DNA from: Candidatus Gemmiger avistercoris
Lineage (GTDB): Bacteria > Bacillota > Clostridia > Oscillospirales > Ruminococcaceae
Assembly (NCBI GenBank): GCA_019116705.1
Contig: DXBF01000054.1
Location: forward strand, 1-64,000
DNA: 64,000 bases
Reading direction: 5' to 3'
Shown: positions 25,780 through 35,740 of the stretch, piece after piece
Numbering within the stretch: the stretch's first letter is position 1
Layout: every line of letters begins with the position of its first letter
Program-made: the position numbers and the translations under genes
The notes under the pieces: model-generated
Database searches by the model: none
Told to the model about the DNA's origin: nothing
What the model saw: only the letters and a program-made list of their open reading frames with translations

Positions 25780-27093
25780 ATGAATATCATCCTGCTCTCC
25801 GGCGGTTCCGGCAAACGCCTGTGGCCGCTGTCCAACGACATCCGCTCCAAACAGTTCATCAAAATTTTCAAGACCGGCGACGGCTACGAGTCTATGGTCC
25901 AGCGTGTCTACCGCCAGATCACCGAGGTCGACCGCGGCGCCAACGTGACCATTGCCACCAGCAAGACCCAGGTCAGCGCCATCCACAACCAGCTGGGCGA
26001 CGCGGTGGGCGTCTGCGTGGAGCCCTGCCGCCGGGACACCTTCCCCGCCATCGCCCTGGCCAGCGCCTATCTGCGCGACGTGAAGGGGGTCTCGCCGGAG
26101 GAGCCCGTTGTCGTCTGCCCGGTGGACCCCTATGTGAACAACGACTATTTTGAGGCGCTGAAAGAACTCGCCCGCCTGGCCGCGGAAGGAAACGCCAGCC
26201 TGACGCTGATGGGCATCGAGCCCACCTACCCCAGCGAGAAGTATGGGTATATCATCCCGGAAAGCGCCGGTACGGTCAGTCCGGTCAAGACTTTCAAGGA
26301 AAAGCCGGACGCAAAGACAGCCGCCGAGTATATTGCCCGCGGAGCGCTGTGGAACGGCGGCGTTTTTGCCTACAAGCTGGGGTATGTGCTGGGCCGCGCC
26401 CATGAACTGCTCGACTTCACCGATTACCAGGATCTGTACCAGCGGTATGATACCCTGCCCAAGATCAGCTTCGATTACGCTGTGGTCGAAAAGGAACCCA
26501 AGATCCAGGTCATGCGTTTTGCCGGCCAGTGGAAGGATATGGGGACCTGGAACACCCTGACGGAAGCCATGGAGGAGCCCAGCATCGGCAAGGCGATCCT
26601 CAACGGCACCTGCCAGAACGTCCACGTGCTCAACGAACTGGACGTGCCGGTGCTCTGCATGGGGCTGCACGACGTCGTCGTTTCGGCCAGCCCGGAGGGG
26701 ATCCTGGTTTCCGACAAGGAACAATCCAGCTATATCAAGCCCTATGTGGACGCCATCGACCAGCAGGTCATGTTCGCCGAGAAGTCCTGGGGCAGCTTCC
26801 GGGTGCTGGACGTGGAAGACGAAAGCATGACCATCAAGGTCACGCTCAATCCCGGCCACAGCATGAATTACCACAGCCACAGCCGCCGTGACGAAGTCTG
26901 GAACGTTATTTCGGGCCGGGGCCGCGCGATCGTGGACGGAATGGAACAGCCCGTACAGGCCGGCGATGTGATCACGATGCAGGCAGGCTGCCGGCACACG
27001 ATCATCGCCGACACCGAACTCAAGGTCATCGAGGTCCAGCTGGGCAAGGAGATCAGCGTCCATGACAAACAGAAATTCCCCCTTGAAGATTGA
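25780..27093 (+). CDS. manC: Mannose-1-phosphate guanylyltransferase / mannose-6-phosphate isomerase (type II)
   Basis: The 437-residue protein has an N-terminal nucleotidyltransferase (LSGGSGKRLWPLS, and FKEKPD about 100 residues before the C-terminal domain) that makes GDP-mannose from Man-1-P and GTP. Its C-terminal cupin domain (NPGHSMNYHSHSRRDEVWNV) is typical of bifunctional GMP/PMI enzymes. The start follows GGAAAGG. The 3' end overlaps manA by 32 bases. No phosphomannomutase gene is in the window, so Man-1-P must come from elsewhere. Confidence 0.95.
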   Translation: MNIILLSGGSGKRLWPLSNDIRSKQFIKIFKTGDGYESMVQRVYRQITEVDRGANVTIATSKTQVSAIHNQLGDAVGVCVEPCRRDTFPAIALASAYLRDVKGVSPEEPVVVCPVDPYVNNDYFEALKELARLAAEGNASLTLMGIEPTYPSEKYGYIIPESAGTVSPVKTFKEKPDAKTAAEYIARGALWNGGVFAYKLGYVLGRAHELLDFTDYQDLYQRYDTLPKISFDYAVVEKEPKIQVMRFAGQWKDMGTWNTLTEAMEEPSIGKAILNGTCQNVHVLNELDVPVLCMGLHDVVVSASPEGILVSDKEQSSYIKPYVDAIDQQVMFAEKSWGSFRVLDVEDESMTIKVTLNPGHSMNYHSHSRRDEVWNVISGRGRAIVDGMEQPVQAGDVITMQAGCRHTIIADTELKVIEVQLGKEISVHDKQKFPLED

Positions 27094-28072
27094 ACCGTTT
27101 TTGCTGCGTCCGGCGGGCAAGGACTATCTCTGGGGCGGCAACCGGCTGAACGATGATTTTGCCAAAGGGATCGACATGCAGCCCCTGGCCGAGACCTGGG
27201 AATGTTCCACCCACCCTGACGGCCCCAGCACCGTGGCCAGCGGCCCTTTTGCCGGACAGTCGCTCCCCGAAGTGCTGCGCGCCCACCCGGAGTTTCTCGG
27301 CAGCCACATCCATAGTTCCGACGGCCAGCTTCCCATCCTGATCAAGTTCATCGACGCCAGGCAGGATCTGTCCGTCCAGGTGCATCCTTCCGACGCTTAC
27401 GCCAGGGAGCATGAAAACGGGCAGCTCGGCAAAAGCGAAATGTGGTATGTGCTGGACACCGTCGGGGATGCCAGCCTGATCTGCGGCTTCAACCGCACCA
27501 TTGACCGGCAGACGCTGCGTCAAAGCCTGCTGGACGGCAGCGTTGAGCGCTATCTGCAGAAGGTACGCATCCAAAAAGGCGATGTTTTCTTCATCCCGGC
27601 CGGGATGGTCCATGCCATCGGCGCGGGCGCGCTGGTGGCGGAGATCCAGGAAAGTTCCAACCTGACCTACCGGATGTACGACTACGGCCGCCCTGACAAG
27701 GACGGCAAACCGCGCCCGCTCCACATCGACCGCGCGCTGGACGTGGCGGACCTGACGGGAGGGATCACTCCACGGCAGCCTCTGCGCGTTCTACGCTACG
27801 CCCCCGGCCGGGCCAGCGAGCTGCTCTGCCGCTGCCGGTATTTCGTGGTCGAACGCTGGGTGATCAACACCGAACGTATCCGGGCAATGGCCCCTTTGGC
27901 TGCAACCGACCGTTCTTTCCAGGTGCTGTTGTGCGTGGACGGATGCGGGGTGGCCTTCCCCGAAGGCGGCGACGCGCTCCCCTTCTTCCGCGGGGACTGC
28001 CTGTTCGTACCGGCAGGGTCCGTACCGCTGCGGCTGCATGGGCGCGCCCAGTTGCTGAACGTCTTTTGCTGA
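27062..28072 (+). CDS. manA: Mannose-6-phosphate isomerase, type I
   Basis: The 336-residue class I enzyme interconverts fructose-6-P and mannose-6-P. Zinc-site signatures are QVHPSDAYA and IPAGMVHAIGAG, with the active-site KSEMWYVL. It overlaps manC and closes the GDP-fucose cluster. Since the ManC cupin could also isomerise mannose-6-P, the activity may be duplicated. No clear terminator is seen before the tRNA promoter. Confidence 0.95.
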   Translation: MTNRNSPLKIEPFLLRPAGKDYLWGGNRLNDDFAKGIDMQPLAETWECSTHPDGPSTVASGPFAGQSLPEVLRAHPEFLGSHIHSSDGQLPILIKFIDARQDLSVQVHPSDAYAREHENGQLGKSEMWYVLDTVGDASLICGFNRTIDRQTLRQSLLDGSVERYLQKVRIQKGDVFFIPAGMVHAIGAGALVAEIQESSNLTYRMYDYGRPDKDGKPRPLHIDRALDVADLTGGITPRQPLRVLRYAPGRASELLCRCRYFVVERWVINTERIRAMAPLAATDRSFQVLLCVDGCGVAFPEGGDALPFFRGDCLFVPAGSVPLRLHGRAQLLNVFC

Positions 28073-28113
28073 ATGCAACGGCAACGTTTTTTCAGGTTTT
28101 TTCACCGCAGGAC

Positions 28114-28141
28114 TTGACTTGCGCCCAAAAACCTGTATAAT
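28114..28141 (+). promoter_or_regulatory. Promoter of tRNA-Thr
   Basis: TTGACT, 16 bases, TATAAT, 20 bases upstream of the tRNA. Confidence 0.85.
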
Positions 28142-28160
28142 AGGGATGTTGCCTTTGCGC

Positions 28161-28236
28161 GCTAGTATGGCTCAGTTGGTAGAGCAGCTGATTCGTAATC
28201 AGCAGGTCGTCGGTTCAAGTCCGACTACTAGCTCCA
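28161..28236 (+). tRNA. tRNA-Thr (anticodon CGU)
   Basis: The cloverleaf is complete: acceptor GCTAGTA pairs with TACTAGC, D arm GCTC/GAGC, anticodon stem GCTGA/TCAGC with loop TTCGTAA giving CGT, and T arm GTCGG-TTCAAGT-CCGAC. CCA is encoded. It reads ACG codons. Single-gene unit with its own promoter and two terminators in tandem. Confidence 0.97.
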
Positions 28237-28242
28237 TGCGGC

Positions 28243-28282
28243 GCCCGCCTGTTGCCGGTCTTGCGGCGCAGGTGGGCATTTT
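28243..28282 (+). terminator. First terminator of tRNA-Thr
   Basis: GCCCGCCTG pairs with CAGGTGGGC (one G-U), followed by ATTTTT. Confidence 0.8.
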
Positions 28283-28286
28283 TGTT

Positions 28287-28319
28287 GCCTGCCTCCCAGC
28301 CGGACGGCAGGCCTTTTTT
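28287..28319 (+). terminator. Second terminator of tRNA-Thr
   Basis: GCCTGCC pairs with GGCAGGC and is followed by CTTTTTT. It stands directly behind the first terminator. Confidence 0.8.
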
Positions 28320-28382
28320 CTTTCGCGGACGCAGCCAGGCGCCCCGAACTCCATGTTCATAAAAATTTTATATAAAAACCTC

Positions 28383-28411
28383 TTGATTTTTCCGTAGAAA
28401 GTGTATATTAT
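28383..28411 (+). promoter_or_regulatory. Promoter of groESL
   Basis: TTGATT, 17 bases, TATTAT. The CIRCE element begins five bases after the -10. Confidence 0.8.
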
Positions 28412-28415
28412 ATGT

Positions 28416-28442
28416 TTAGCACTCAAGAGAAGCGAGTGCTAA
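28416..28442 (+). promoter_or_regulatory. CIRCE operator for HrcA
   Basis: TTAGCACTC, nine bases, GAGTGCTAA: an exact CIRCE element. HrcA repressor bound here blocks groESL until heat shock. No hrcA is in the window. Confidence 0.97.
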
Positions 28443-28488
28443 ACCAAATCTTTGAAGAGAAATCTTTTATAAGGGAGGATCTTTCATC

Positions 28489-28776
28489 ATGAAAATCAAA
28501 CCTCTTGCAGACCGTGTTGTCATCAAGCTGGTCGAGGAAGAAGAGACCACCAAAGGTGGCCTGATCCTGTCCGGCTCCGCGAAAGAAAAGCCGCAGGTGG
28601 CCGAGGTCCTGGCCGTTGGCCCGGGCGGCATGGTCGACGGCAAGGAAGTCGAAATGATTGTCAAGGTCGGCGACAAAGTGCTGACGAGCAAATATGCCGG
28701 TACTGAAGTCAAGGTGGACGGCGAGGAATGCACCATCGTCCGCCAGAGCGATATTCTCGCCGTGGTGGAGGAGTAA
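28489..28776 (+). CDS. groES: Co-chaperonin GroES
   Basis: The 95-residue lid protein of the GroEL folding chamber. It has the start MKIKPLADRVVIKLVEEEE, the mobile-loop region TTKGGLILSG and the conserved VGDKVLTSKYAGTEVK. The ATG has AAGGGAGG upstream. groEL follows after 50 bases in the same transcript under CIRCE control. Confidence 0.98.
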   Translation: MKIKPLADRVVIKLVEEEETTKGGLILSGSAKEKPQVAEVLAVGPGGMVDGKEVEMIVKVGDKVLTSKYAGTEVKVDGEECTIVRQSDILAVVEE

Positions 28777-28820
28777 TCCCCTCCCCTTTTCCGTTGATTC
28801 TTTACAATAAAAGGAGATAA

Positions 28821-30461
<1,641 letters not shown>

Positions 30462-30487
30462 TAGATAGCCATTACGCACCCATACGA

Positions 30488-30528
30488 AACAGTCAGGACC
30501 CCCGGCTTTGCCGGGGGTCCTGACTGTT
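30488..30528 (+). terminator. Long perfect hairpin after groEL
   Basis: The arms 30488-30505 and 30511-30528 form an 18-bp perfect stem with a five-base CTTTG loop. Only two T follow, so it is not a standard intrinsic terminator; it may act as a weak terminator or as 3'-end protection for the groESL mRNA. Confidence 0.6.
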
Positions 30529-30745
30529 GAAGTGGCCCCGTTTGGGTGCGGAGTGCAGGATGTTTTTGCGTCCCTGTTCCGCTTTATCCTGTTATGCAGT
30601 AAAGAGTCAAAAAACGGCGCTGTTTTTGGGGACTTGCTTTTGCCATCCCTAAAACGCCTTTATTGCGCCCCCCTCTATCACAGTTCTTGTGCAGGGACTT
30701 GATTTTTTGCACGCTTTTTACCAATAAAGTTGCGCAGAACGGCGC

Positions 30746-31132
30746 TTACCGGCACAACCACAGGAACGCGAAGCCGAGGCCGCACCCCAGCCAGTTCAGA
30801 CCCACATCCCGCCATGAAAAATGGCGGCCGCTTACCAGGGGCTTGGTGGCTTCATCCACCCAGGACCAGACCAGCACGGCCCCCAGCGGCCAGTACGGCA
30901 GCCCGCCCAGTGCCCGGGTGATCCCCAAAAGCAATACCAGGATCAGATAGGTCACCACATGGGCCGCGCACCGCAGCCTGTAGTTCAGGGTCTCTTCATC
31001 CTCTTGCAGAAAAGAGAGTCTCTCTGCCAGTTCCCTGCTGGTTTTGCTTGTATCTTCCCCGTTCTGATGGGAGAGCCAGGTCATAAAAAGGAACCAGAGG
31101 GCCGTCAGCCCCAAAGATAGTGAAAACGCCAA
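30746..31132 (-). CDS. VanZ-like membrane protein
   Basis: The 128-residue protein has about four membrane segments and the VanZ-family pattern KxxHxxxYxxLxxL (here RCAAHVVTYLILVLLLG) and DEATKPLVSGRHFSWRDVGLN. VanZ proteins are linked to lipid or glycopeptide phenotypes, but most are uncharacterised. The TTG start has GGGGGA six bases upstream. No vancomycin genes are near. The 284 bases between groEL and this gene hold only the hairpin above. Confidence 0.75.
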   Translation of the reverse strand: MAFSLSLGLTALWFLFMTWLSHQNGEDTSKTSRELAERLSFLQEDEETLNYRLRCAAHVVTYLILVLLLGITRALGGLPYWPLGAVLVWSWVDEATKPLVSGRHFSWRDVGLNWLGCGLGFAFLWLCR

Positions 31133-31324
31133 CGGTAGTCCCCCTGTCCGTCTTTGAGTGCAGGCACAAAGCCCGGTTTGCCCCGTCCGGCCTTCTGCCG
31201 GGGCAGTTTTTCTTTATTGTATCAAACCTTGGCCCGGGATTCAATCGCTTTTTAGGCGCAAGCGCCGGCTTTCGGCCCCCTCCCCGCCCTTGCTCAAGCC
31301 GTTCCGGGTACCCGGGTGCAAAGG

Positions 31325-31866
31325 CTATTCCAGCGCCCGCATCTCTTCGATCAACGAGCATTTTTTCTGCCTGCGGATCGTCCAGAGGGAAAGGATGAGT
31401 TCCAATCCAAACAGCGCCAGAAGGAACAACCCCATTTCCAAAAACGGAAACCGATAAGCAACGATTTTCCCTCCGTAGGTCATCGCGCTTACTGCCCTGC
31501 AGGCAAGCAGCGAAACCGGCACGCCGACGAGCAGCGTCATCATGGCGGCAGTCAATGCATAGCAAAGGCCTTCGCAAACGATCATCTGATACAGTTGCCT
31601 TTGTGTCAGGCCCACGGCGCGGAAGATGCTGTTTTCCCGCCTTCGTGCCATCTGGTTCGATAAGGTGGTGTTGATAAGGTTCACAACGCCAAACAGCAAG
31701 ATCAGCCAGGACAGGATTTGGAAAGACCCGAAACCAACAGCGTCCACCTGCTCAAAATACTCTGCCTTAGCGGCCATCGTATCCAGGCCGAGATAGGCAT
31801 TCCCGGCCACAATATTTTCCAGCCCTGCTTCTACGCTTTGAGAAAGTCCCGGGTCGCTGATGATAT
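31325..31866 (-). pseudogene. FtsX-family ABC permease, C-terminal remnant
   Basis: The minus strand encodes about 180 residues of the C-terminal half of an ABC3/FtsX permease: EYFEQVDAVGFGSFQILSW, then the membrane segment with FGVVNLINTTLSNQ, the motif RRRENSIFRAVGLTQRQLY and two further membrane segments. All of the N-terminal domain and the first membrane helix are missing. Coding similarity stops near 31866, where an unrelated aldo/keto reductase remnant begins on the other strand. No start codon with a ribosome site is seen and no ATPase partner is adjacent. Confidence 0.75.
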
Positions 31867-32472
31867 GAGAGCGCCAAAAAGGCCTTTGAAACATCCTTGC
31901 AGAAGCTGGGGCTGGACTACCTCGACCTGTATTTGATCCATCAGCCCATGAACGACTACTACGGCTCCTGGCGGGCCATGGAAGAGTTGTATGAGGCAGG
32001 AAAGATCCGTGCCATCGGCGTATGCAACTTTTACCCGGACCGTCTGACCGATCTGTGCCTGAACGCCCGCATCGCTCCGATGGTCAACCAGGTGGAACTG
32101 CACCCCTTCTTTGCCCAGACCGGCGCCATCAGCAACATGAAAACTCTGAACGTCCAGCCGGAAGCATGGGGACCGATGGCCGAGGGCAAACACGGCATCT
32201 TTACGCACCCGATACTGACGGAAATCGGCCGGAAATATAACAAGACAGCCGCCCAGGTGGCACTGCGCTGGAACGCCCAGCGGGGAGTCGTCATCATCCC
32301 CAAGTCCATCCACCGGGAACGGATGGAGGAAAACTTCAATATCTGGGATTTCAACCTCAGCGATGCGGATATGGCCGCCATTGCCAAACTCGACCTTGGC
32401 CACAGCGAGATCATTGATCACAGCACCGCAGAAACAGCCCGCTTTCTCAACGGCTGGAAGATCCACGACTGA
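31864..32472 (+). pseudogene. Aldo/keto reductase, C-terminal remnant
   Basis: The plus strand reads YESAKKAFETSLQKLGLDYLD directly after a TGA at 31861 (motif given in part), then LYLIHQPMNDYYGSW, VEL-HPFF, EAWGPMAEGKHGIF and IIPKSIHRERMEENFNIW. These are the middle and C-terminal parts of a standard NADPH aldo/keto reductase. About 90 N-terminal residues with the catalytic Asp, Tyr and Lys are missing, so it cannot be an active enzyme. A TTG at 31897 could start translation but has no ribosome site. Confidence 0.8.
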
Positions 32473-32482
32473 ACAAAGGCAA

Positions 32483-32513
32483 GCCCGTCCCCCGACAGGG
32501 GGCGGGCCTGTTT
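32483..32513 (+). terminator. Terminator-like hairpin after the reductase remnant
   Basis: A GC-rich stem of about 10 bp (GCCCG with bulge, CCCCC) pairs with GGGGGCGGGC, followed by CTGTTT. It was probably the terminator of the former reductase gene. Confidence 0.5.
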
Positions 32514-32540
32514 GCCGTCGTTCAGAGGCTGCGCTTTCCT

Positions 32541-33356
32541 TTATTTGACGGCGTCCTTATGGTGCTGCACATAATAGAAAGCATATTGCTGCATGATCCC
32601 CGCATTTTCCCCGTAAGGAGCAAACGGATCTGCACCTGCATACCGTTCCTGCATGATCCGCTGAATCCAAACATCCACCGGCACGCGCGCCGTCCGGCCA
32701 TAGGCAAAGAGCATCACACAGTTTGCGACCTTGTCCCCTACGCCCTTGACCCCCTTGAGTGCGTCCAACAGTTCGCCATCGCTTTTTCCCGGCAGTTCAT
32801 CCAGGCGGAGCGTCCCGTCGCATACTTTCCGGGCAGCATCCTGCACATACGGCACGCGGTACCCAAGGCCGCATTGCCGCAGCCCCGGCTCCCCTGCCGC
32901 GCACAGCGCCTGCGGCGTGGGGAAAGTATGCAGCGTCTCGTGTTCCGTCTGCAATGCCGTCCCAAAGGCCGATGCCAGTGCCTCCACCGCCTTCTGGATC
33001 GCCGGGATACTCTTTCTCTGGGAAATAATAAAGGTGACCAGCATCTCCCAGGGGTCCTGCCGCAAAACCCGCACGCCGCGTCCGCTTTCGGCAGCCTGCC
33101 GCATAAAGGCGTCGCCAGCGATGCTCCTGCGTACAGCCGCGTAGTTTCTCTGCAAATCAAAATAGGGCGACCAGACCTGCTGCCACTCGCTTTCCGAGCA
33201 AGCGGCTTCATAACGGCCTGCGCCCAGCGGCCGGATGTAAAGGACTTTGGAGCCGGTGATAAAACGATATTGCCCCGCAACCTGCGCCACACGGAAACAC
33301 TGGCCGCTTTCCGCAATTTTGGAAAGATCCAGTTCGTCCTGAATTTGAATTATCAT
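32541..33356 (-). CDS. OGG1-type 8-oxoguanine DNA glycosylase/AP lyase
   Basis: The 271-residue protein has the OGG N-terminal domain (ESGQCFRVAQVAGQYRFI) and a helix-hairpin-helix GPD domain. The motif GVKGVGDKVANCVMLFAY carries the catalytic Lys and VPVDVW the catalytic Asp; these align with K249 and D268 of human OGG1. It excises oxidised guanine and nicks the abasic site. The ATG is used; the GTG one codon earlier is equally possible. It diverges from the Fe-S aldo/keto reductase gene. Confidence 0.92.
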   Translation of the reverse strand: MIIQIQDELDLSKIAESGQCFRVAQVAGQYRFITGSKVLYIRPLGAGRYEAACSESEWQQVWSPYFDLQRNYAAVRRSIAGDAFMRQAAESGRGVRVLRQDPWEMLVTFIISQRKSIPAIQKAVEALASAFGTALQTEHETLHTFPTPQALCAAGEPGLRQCGLGYRVPYVQDAARKVCDGTLRLDELPGKSDGELLDALKGVKGVGDKVANCVMLFAYGRTARVPVDVWIQRIMQERYAGADPFAPYGENAGIMQQYAFYYVQHHKDAVK

Positions 33357-33427
33357 CACTGTTTCACCCGCCTGTATTGTACATCATCCTGCTGCAGACA
33401 GGCAAGGGCTTCTGCTCAGGAAAAGCC

Positions 33428-33456
33428 TTGTGTTTGGTACGGCAAGCCCCTATAAT
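33428..33456 (+). promoter_or_regulatory. Promoter of the Fe-S aldo/keto reductase gene
   Basis: TTGTGT, 17 bases, TATAAT, about 70 bases ahead of the ATG at 33528. Confidence 0.65.
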
Positions 33457-33527
33457 AAAAGAGTCGGGCCGCAGGTCCGAAGACTTACAGACAACAGCCC
33501 GGCCCGGCGCCGGGTCCGGAGGCAAAC

Positions 33528-34724
33528 ATGCAATACCGCAACGATAAACAGGGCCGGCCGCTCTCCATTCTGGGGTACGGCTGTATGCGATTTACCCGCA
33601 AGGGCACAGGCATCGACCTGGACAAAGCCGAACAGGAAGTCCTGGCTGCCATCCGGGCAGGTGTGAACTATTTCGATACCGCATACATCTACCCGGGCAA
33701 CGAAGCTGTGCTGGGCGAGATCCTGGACCGCAATCACTGCCGGGACCAGGTCAACATTGCCACCAAGCTGCCCCAGTATCTTGTGCGCAGTTCCGCTGAC
33801 CTCGAACGCTATTTCACGGAAGAATTGCGCCGTCTGCGCACCGACCATGTGGATTTCTACCTCATGCACATGCTCACCGACGTGGAGAGTTGGCGCAAAC
33901 TGGAAGCTGTGGGCGTCCGGGAATGGCTGGGCGCGAAGAAGGCATCCGGCCAGATCCGGCAGGTAGGGTTCAGTTTTCACGGCGCTACCGGGATGTTCGT
34001 GCAGTTGCTGGATTGCTATGATTGGGATTTCTGCCAGATCCAGTACAATTATATGGACGAGAACAGTCAGGCCGGACGGGCCGGACTGCAGGCTGCCGCC
34101 GCCCGGAGGCTCCCGGTCATCATTATGGAACCGCTGCGCGGCGGCAAACTGGTCAACCTGCTGCCCGAAGGGGCCCGCCGCCTGTTTCGCGAGAGTGCGC
34201 GGGGCTGGAGCGCGGCCGAGTGGGCGCTGCGCTGGCTTTGGGACCAGCCCGAGATCACCTGTGTATTATCCGGCATGAACAGCCTGGAAATGTTGGAAGA
34301 AAATTGCCGGATCGCCGGCAGCGTACGTCCGCACGAATTGACAAAAGAGGATTTTGCCCTGTTGGACCGGGTAAAAAAGGAGATCAGCCGCCAGGTCAAG
34401 GCTCCCTGCACCGGCTGCGGTTACTGCATGCCCTGCCCCAAAGGCGTGGATATCCCCGGCGCGTTCCGCTGTTATAACGAGATGTTCACCGAAAACAAAC
34501 GCACTGGCCGGCGGGAGTACTGGCAGGTCGTTTCCCTGCGGCGGGAACCCGCTTTTGCGACCCAGTGCGTGGGCTGCGGCCGCTGCGAACAGCATTGCCC
34601 GCAGCATCTGCCGATCCGCACGCTGCTCCGGGAAGTCGACAAAGCTCTGCGCCCCTGGCATTACCGGCTGGCGGGATGGGTCTCCAGAAAATATCTGTTC
34701 GGCAAAGCCAGAAGGGAACCGTGA
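33528..34724 (+). CDS. Aldo/keto reductase with C-terminal 4Fe-4S domain
   Basis: The 398-residue protein has an aldo/keto reductase barrel with FDTAYIYPGNE, the catalytic Lys in ATKLP and the His in LMHML. A ferredoxin-like C-terminal domain follows, with CTGCGYCMPCPKGVDIP and CVGCGRCEQHCPQHLPI. It resembles a family common in anaerobes where iron-sulfur clusters probably supply electrons. The substrate is unknown. The ATG has GTCCGGAGG upstream. It is a different subfamily from the truncated reductase at 31864. Confidence 0.9.
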   Translation: MQYRNDKQGRPLSILGYGCMRFTRKGTGIDLDKAEQEVLAAIRAGVNYFDTAYIYPGNEAVLGEILDRNHCRDQVNIATKLPQYLVRSSADLERYFTEELRRLRTDHVDFYLMHMLTDVESWRKLEAVGVREWLGAKKASGQIRQVGFSFHGATGMFVQLLDCYDWDFCQIQYNYMDENSQAGRAGLQAAAARRLPVIIMEPLRGGKLVNLLPEGARRLFRESARGWSAAEWALRWLWDQPEITCVLSGMNSLEMLEENCRIAGSVRPHELTKEDFALLDRVKKEISRQVKAPCTGCGYCMPCPKGVDIPGAFRCYNEMFTENKRTGRREYWQVVSLRREPAFATQCVGCGRCEQHCPQHLPIRTLLREVDKALRPWHYRLAGWVSRKYLFGKARREP

Positions 34725-34768
34725 AGGGAAGCGGCTGTTCCACCCGTTTTTCCACACCTGCCCTGGAC

Positions 34769-34796
34769 TTGATTTCCATCGCGGATAGAGTATAAT
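34769..34796 (+). promoter_or_regulatory. Promoter without an obvious gene
   Basis: TTGATT, 16 bases, TATAAT. The 278 bases after it (to 35074, where the TetR gene ends on the other strand) hold no convincing reading frame on either strand and no RNA family I recognise. The stretch 34725-35074 is otherwise empty. Confidence 0.5.
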
Positions 34797-35074
34797 TTTT
34801 ATAAGATTCCTGCATGCTACGGAACATTTTTCATCGCTGGCCCGCCGTGGAGGACGTGAACCGGGCGCGCTGCGCACATACAGGCGGATACAGTGGAACT
34901 GTCGGAACTGACGGCGTGCGCCGCGCAACAAGATGAGCAACGCAGTCTAATCCACACGTTGCCGCCCTTCCCTGCCCGCAATTGTTCACCTGACAGGAAA
35001 ATCCGCCTTGAATTTGCCGCCTGTATCTTGAACGCGAGTCTGGACGCAGCCGCGGCCTCCTTGCAGGGGCGGCG

Positions 35075-35692
35075 TTATTGTTCCATCAGTTTCATCCACC
35101 CTGCCGTGTAGAAGGTTCGGAGCTGGTCTACATTTCGTACAGCCTGGTCATGAGGCATATCATGTACCACGATTTCGAAAACCCCATTGAACATTCCGCT
35201 GGCTATGATGTGGCACAGTGAGCGATCCAGTTCCGGGATCTCCCGTCCCAAGCGCCGCAACACTCCCATATAGCGAATGGTATACTCCACCTCCTGCTCC
35301 ACCATGTTGTGAACGAAGTGCTCGTAACTGGTCCCTTCGGCTTTGCACAGCAGCAACTTCACCGGCTGGCGATGGGCACAGATATACTCCACCATCCAAT
35401 TCAGACACTGGCTGGATTCTATGCCCATGTGCTCCGGCTGCTCTTTTTCCGGCAGTTCGGCAAACGTGGTCTGCGCTTCCATAAACTTGCCCATCAGTGC
35501 GGCTGCGTGAGGTTCCACAATAGACGCGAACAGGGCCTCCTTACTGGAAAAATAGCCATAGAAGGCCCCTGTCGTTACCCCGGCATTCTTAACGATTTGC
35601 CGCAAGGAAGCGCCCAGAAAGCCCTTCTGCGAAAACTCTTCCAGCGCGGCCTGCTGGATCTTCTCCAAGGTGTCCGGCGCTTTTACATCCAT
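35075..35692 (-). CDS. TetR-family transcriptional regulator
   Basis: The 205-residue protein has the TetR N-terminal helix-turn-helix (LEKIQQAALEEFSQKGFLGAS, with SLRQIVKNAGVTTGAFYGYF split over residues 10-50) and a long ligand-binding helical domain. The ATG giving MDVKAPDTL has GGAGGGAC six bases ahead. It has its own strong promoter. It diverges from the P1 peptidase gene 332 bases away; no transporter lies next to it, so its target is not obvious. Confidence 0.88.
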   Translation of the reverse strand: MDVKAPDTLEKIQQAALEEFSQKGFLGASLRQIVKNAGVTTGAFYGYFSSKEALFASIVEPHAAALMGKFMEAQTTFAELPEKEQPEHMGIESSQCLNWMVEYICAHRQPVKLLLCKAEGTSYEHFVHNMVEQEVEYTIRYMGVLRRLGREIPELDRSLCHIIASGMFNGVFEIVVHDMPHDQAVRNVDQLRTFYTAGWMKLMEQ

Positions 35693-35712
35693 ACTGTCCC
35701 TCCGTATAGCAG

Positions 35713-35740
35713 CGTTATGTGTTAGCGGTATGATATAACG
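35713..35740. promoter_or_regulatory. Inverted repeat overlapping the TetR gene -10 (possible operator)
   Basis: CGTTAT and ATAACG lie 16 bases apart and cover the -10 of the TetR promoter. This spacing and place fit an autoregulatory TetR operator, but the arms are short. Confidence 0.35.

Noticed and set aside
28243-28319. A repeat array or small CRISPR from GC-rich inverted repeats after tRNA-Thr
   Set aside because: They are two ordinary tandem terminators with T-runs; no repeated spacers exist.
28119-28397. An open frame across the tRNA-Thr and its terminators
   Set aside because: It runs through a well-formed tRNA and two terminators, so it cannot be a normal coding gene.
30746-32472. 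A mobile element as the cause of the broken genes
   Set aside because: No transposase, terminal repeats or target duplications are visible around 31,865; a simple deletion or inversion explains the junction.
34893-35111. A 72-codon frame between the Fe-S reductase and the TetR gene
   Set aside because: No ribosome site, biased composition and overlap with the TetR end; not convincing as a gene.
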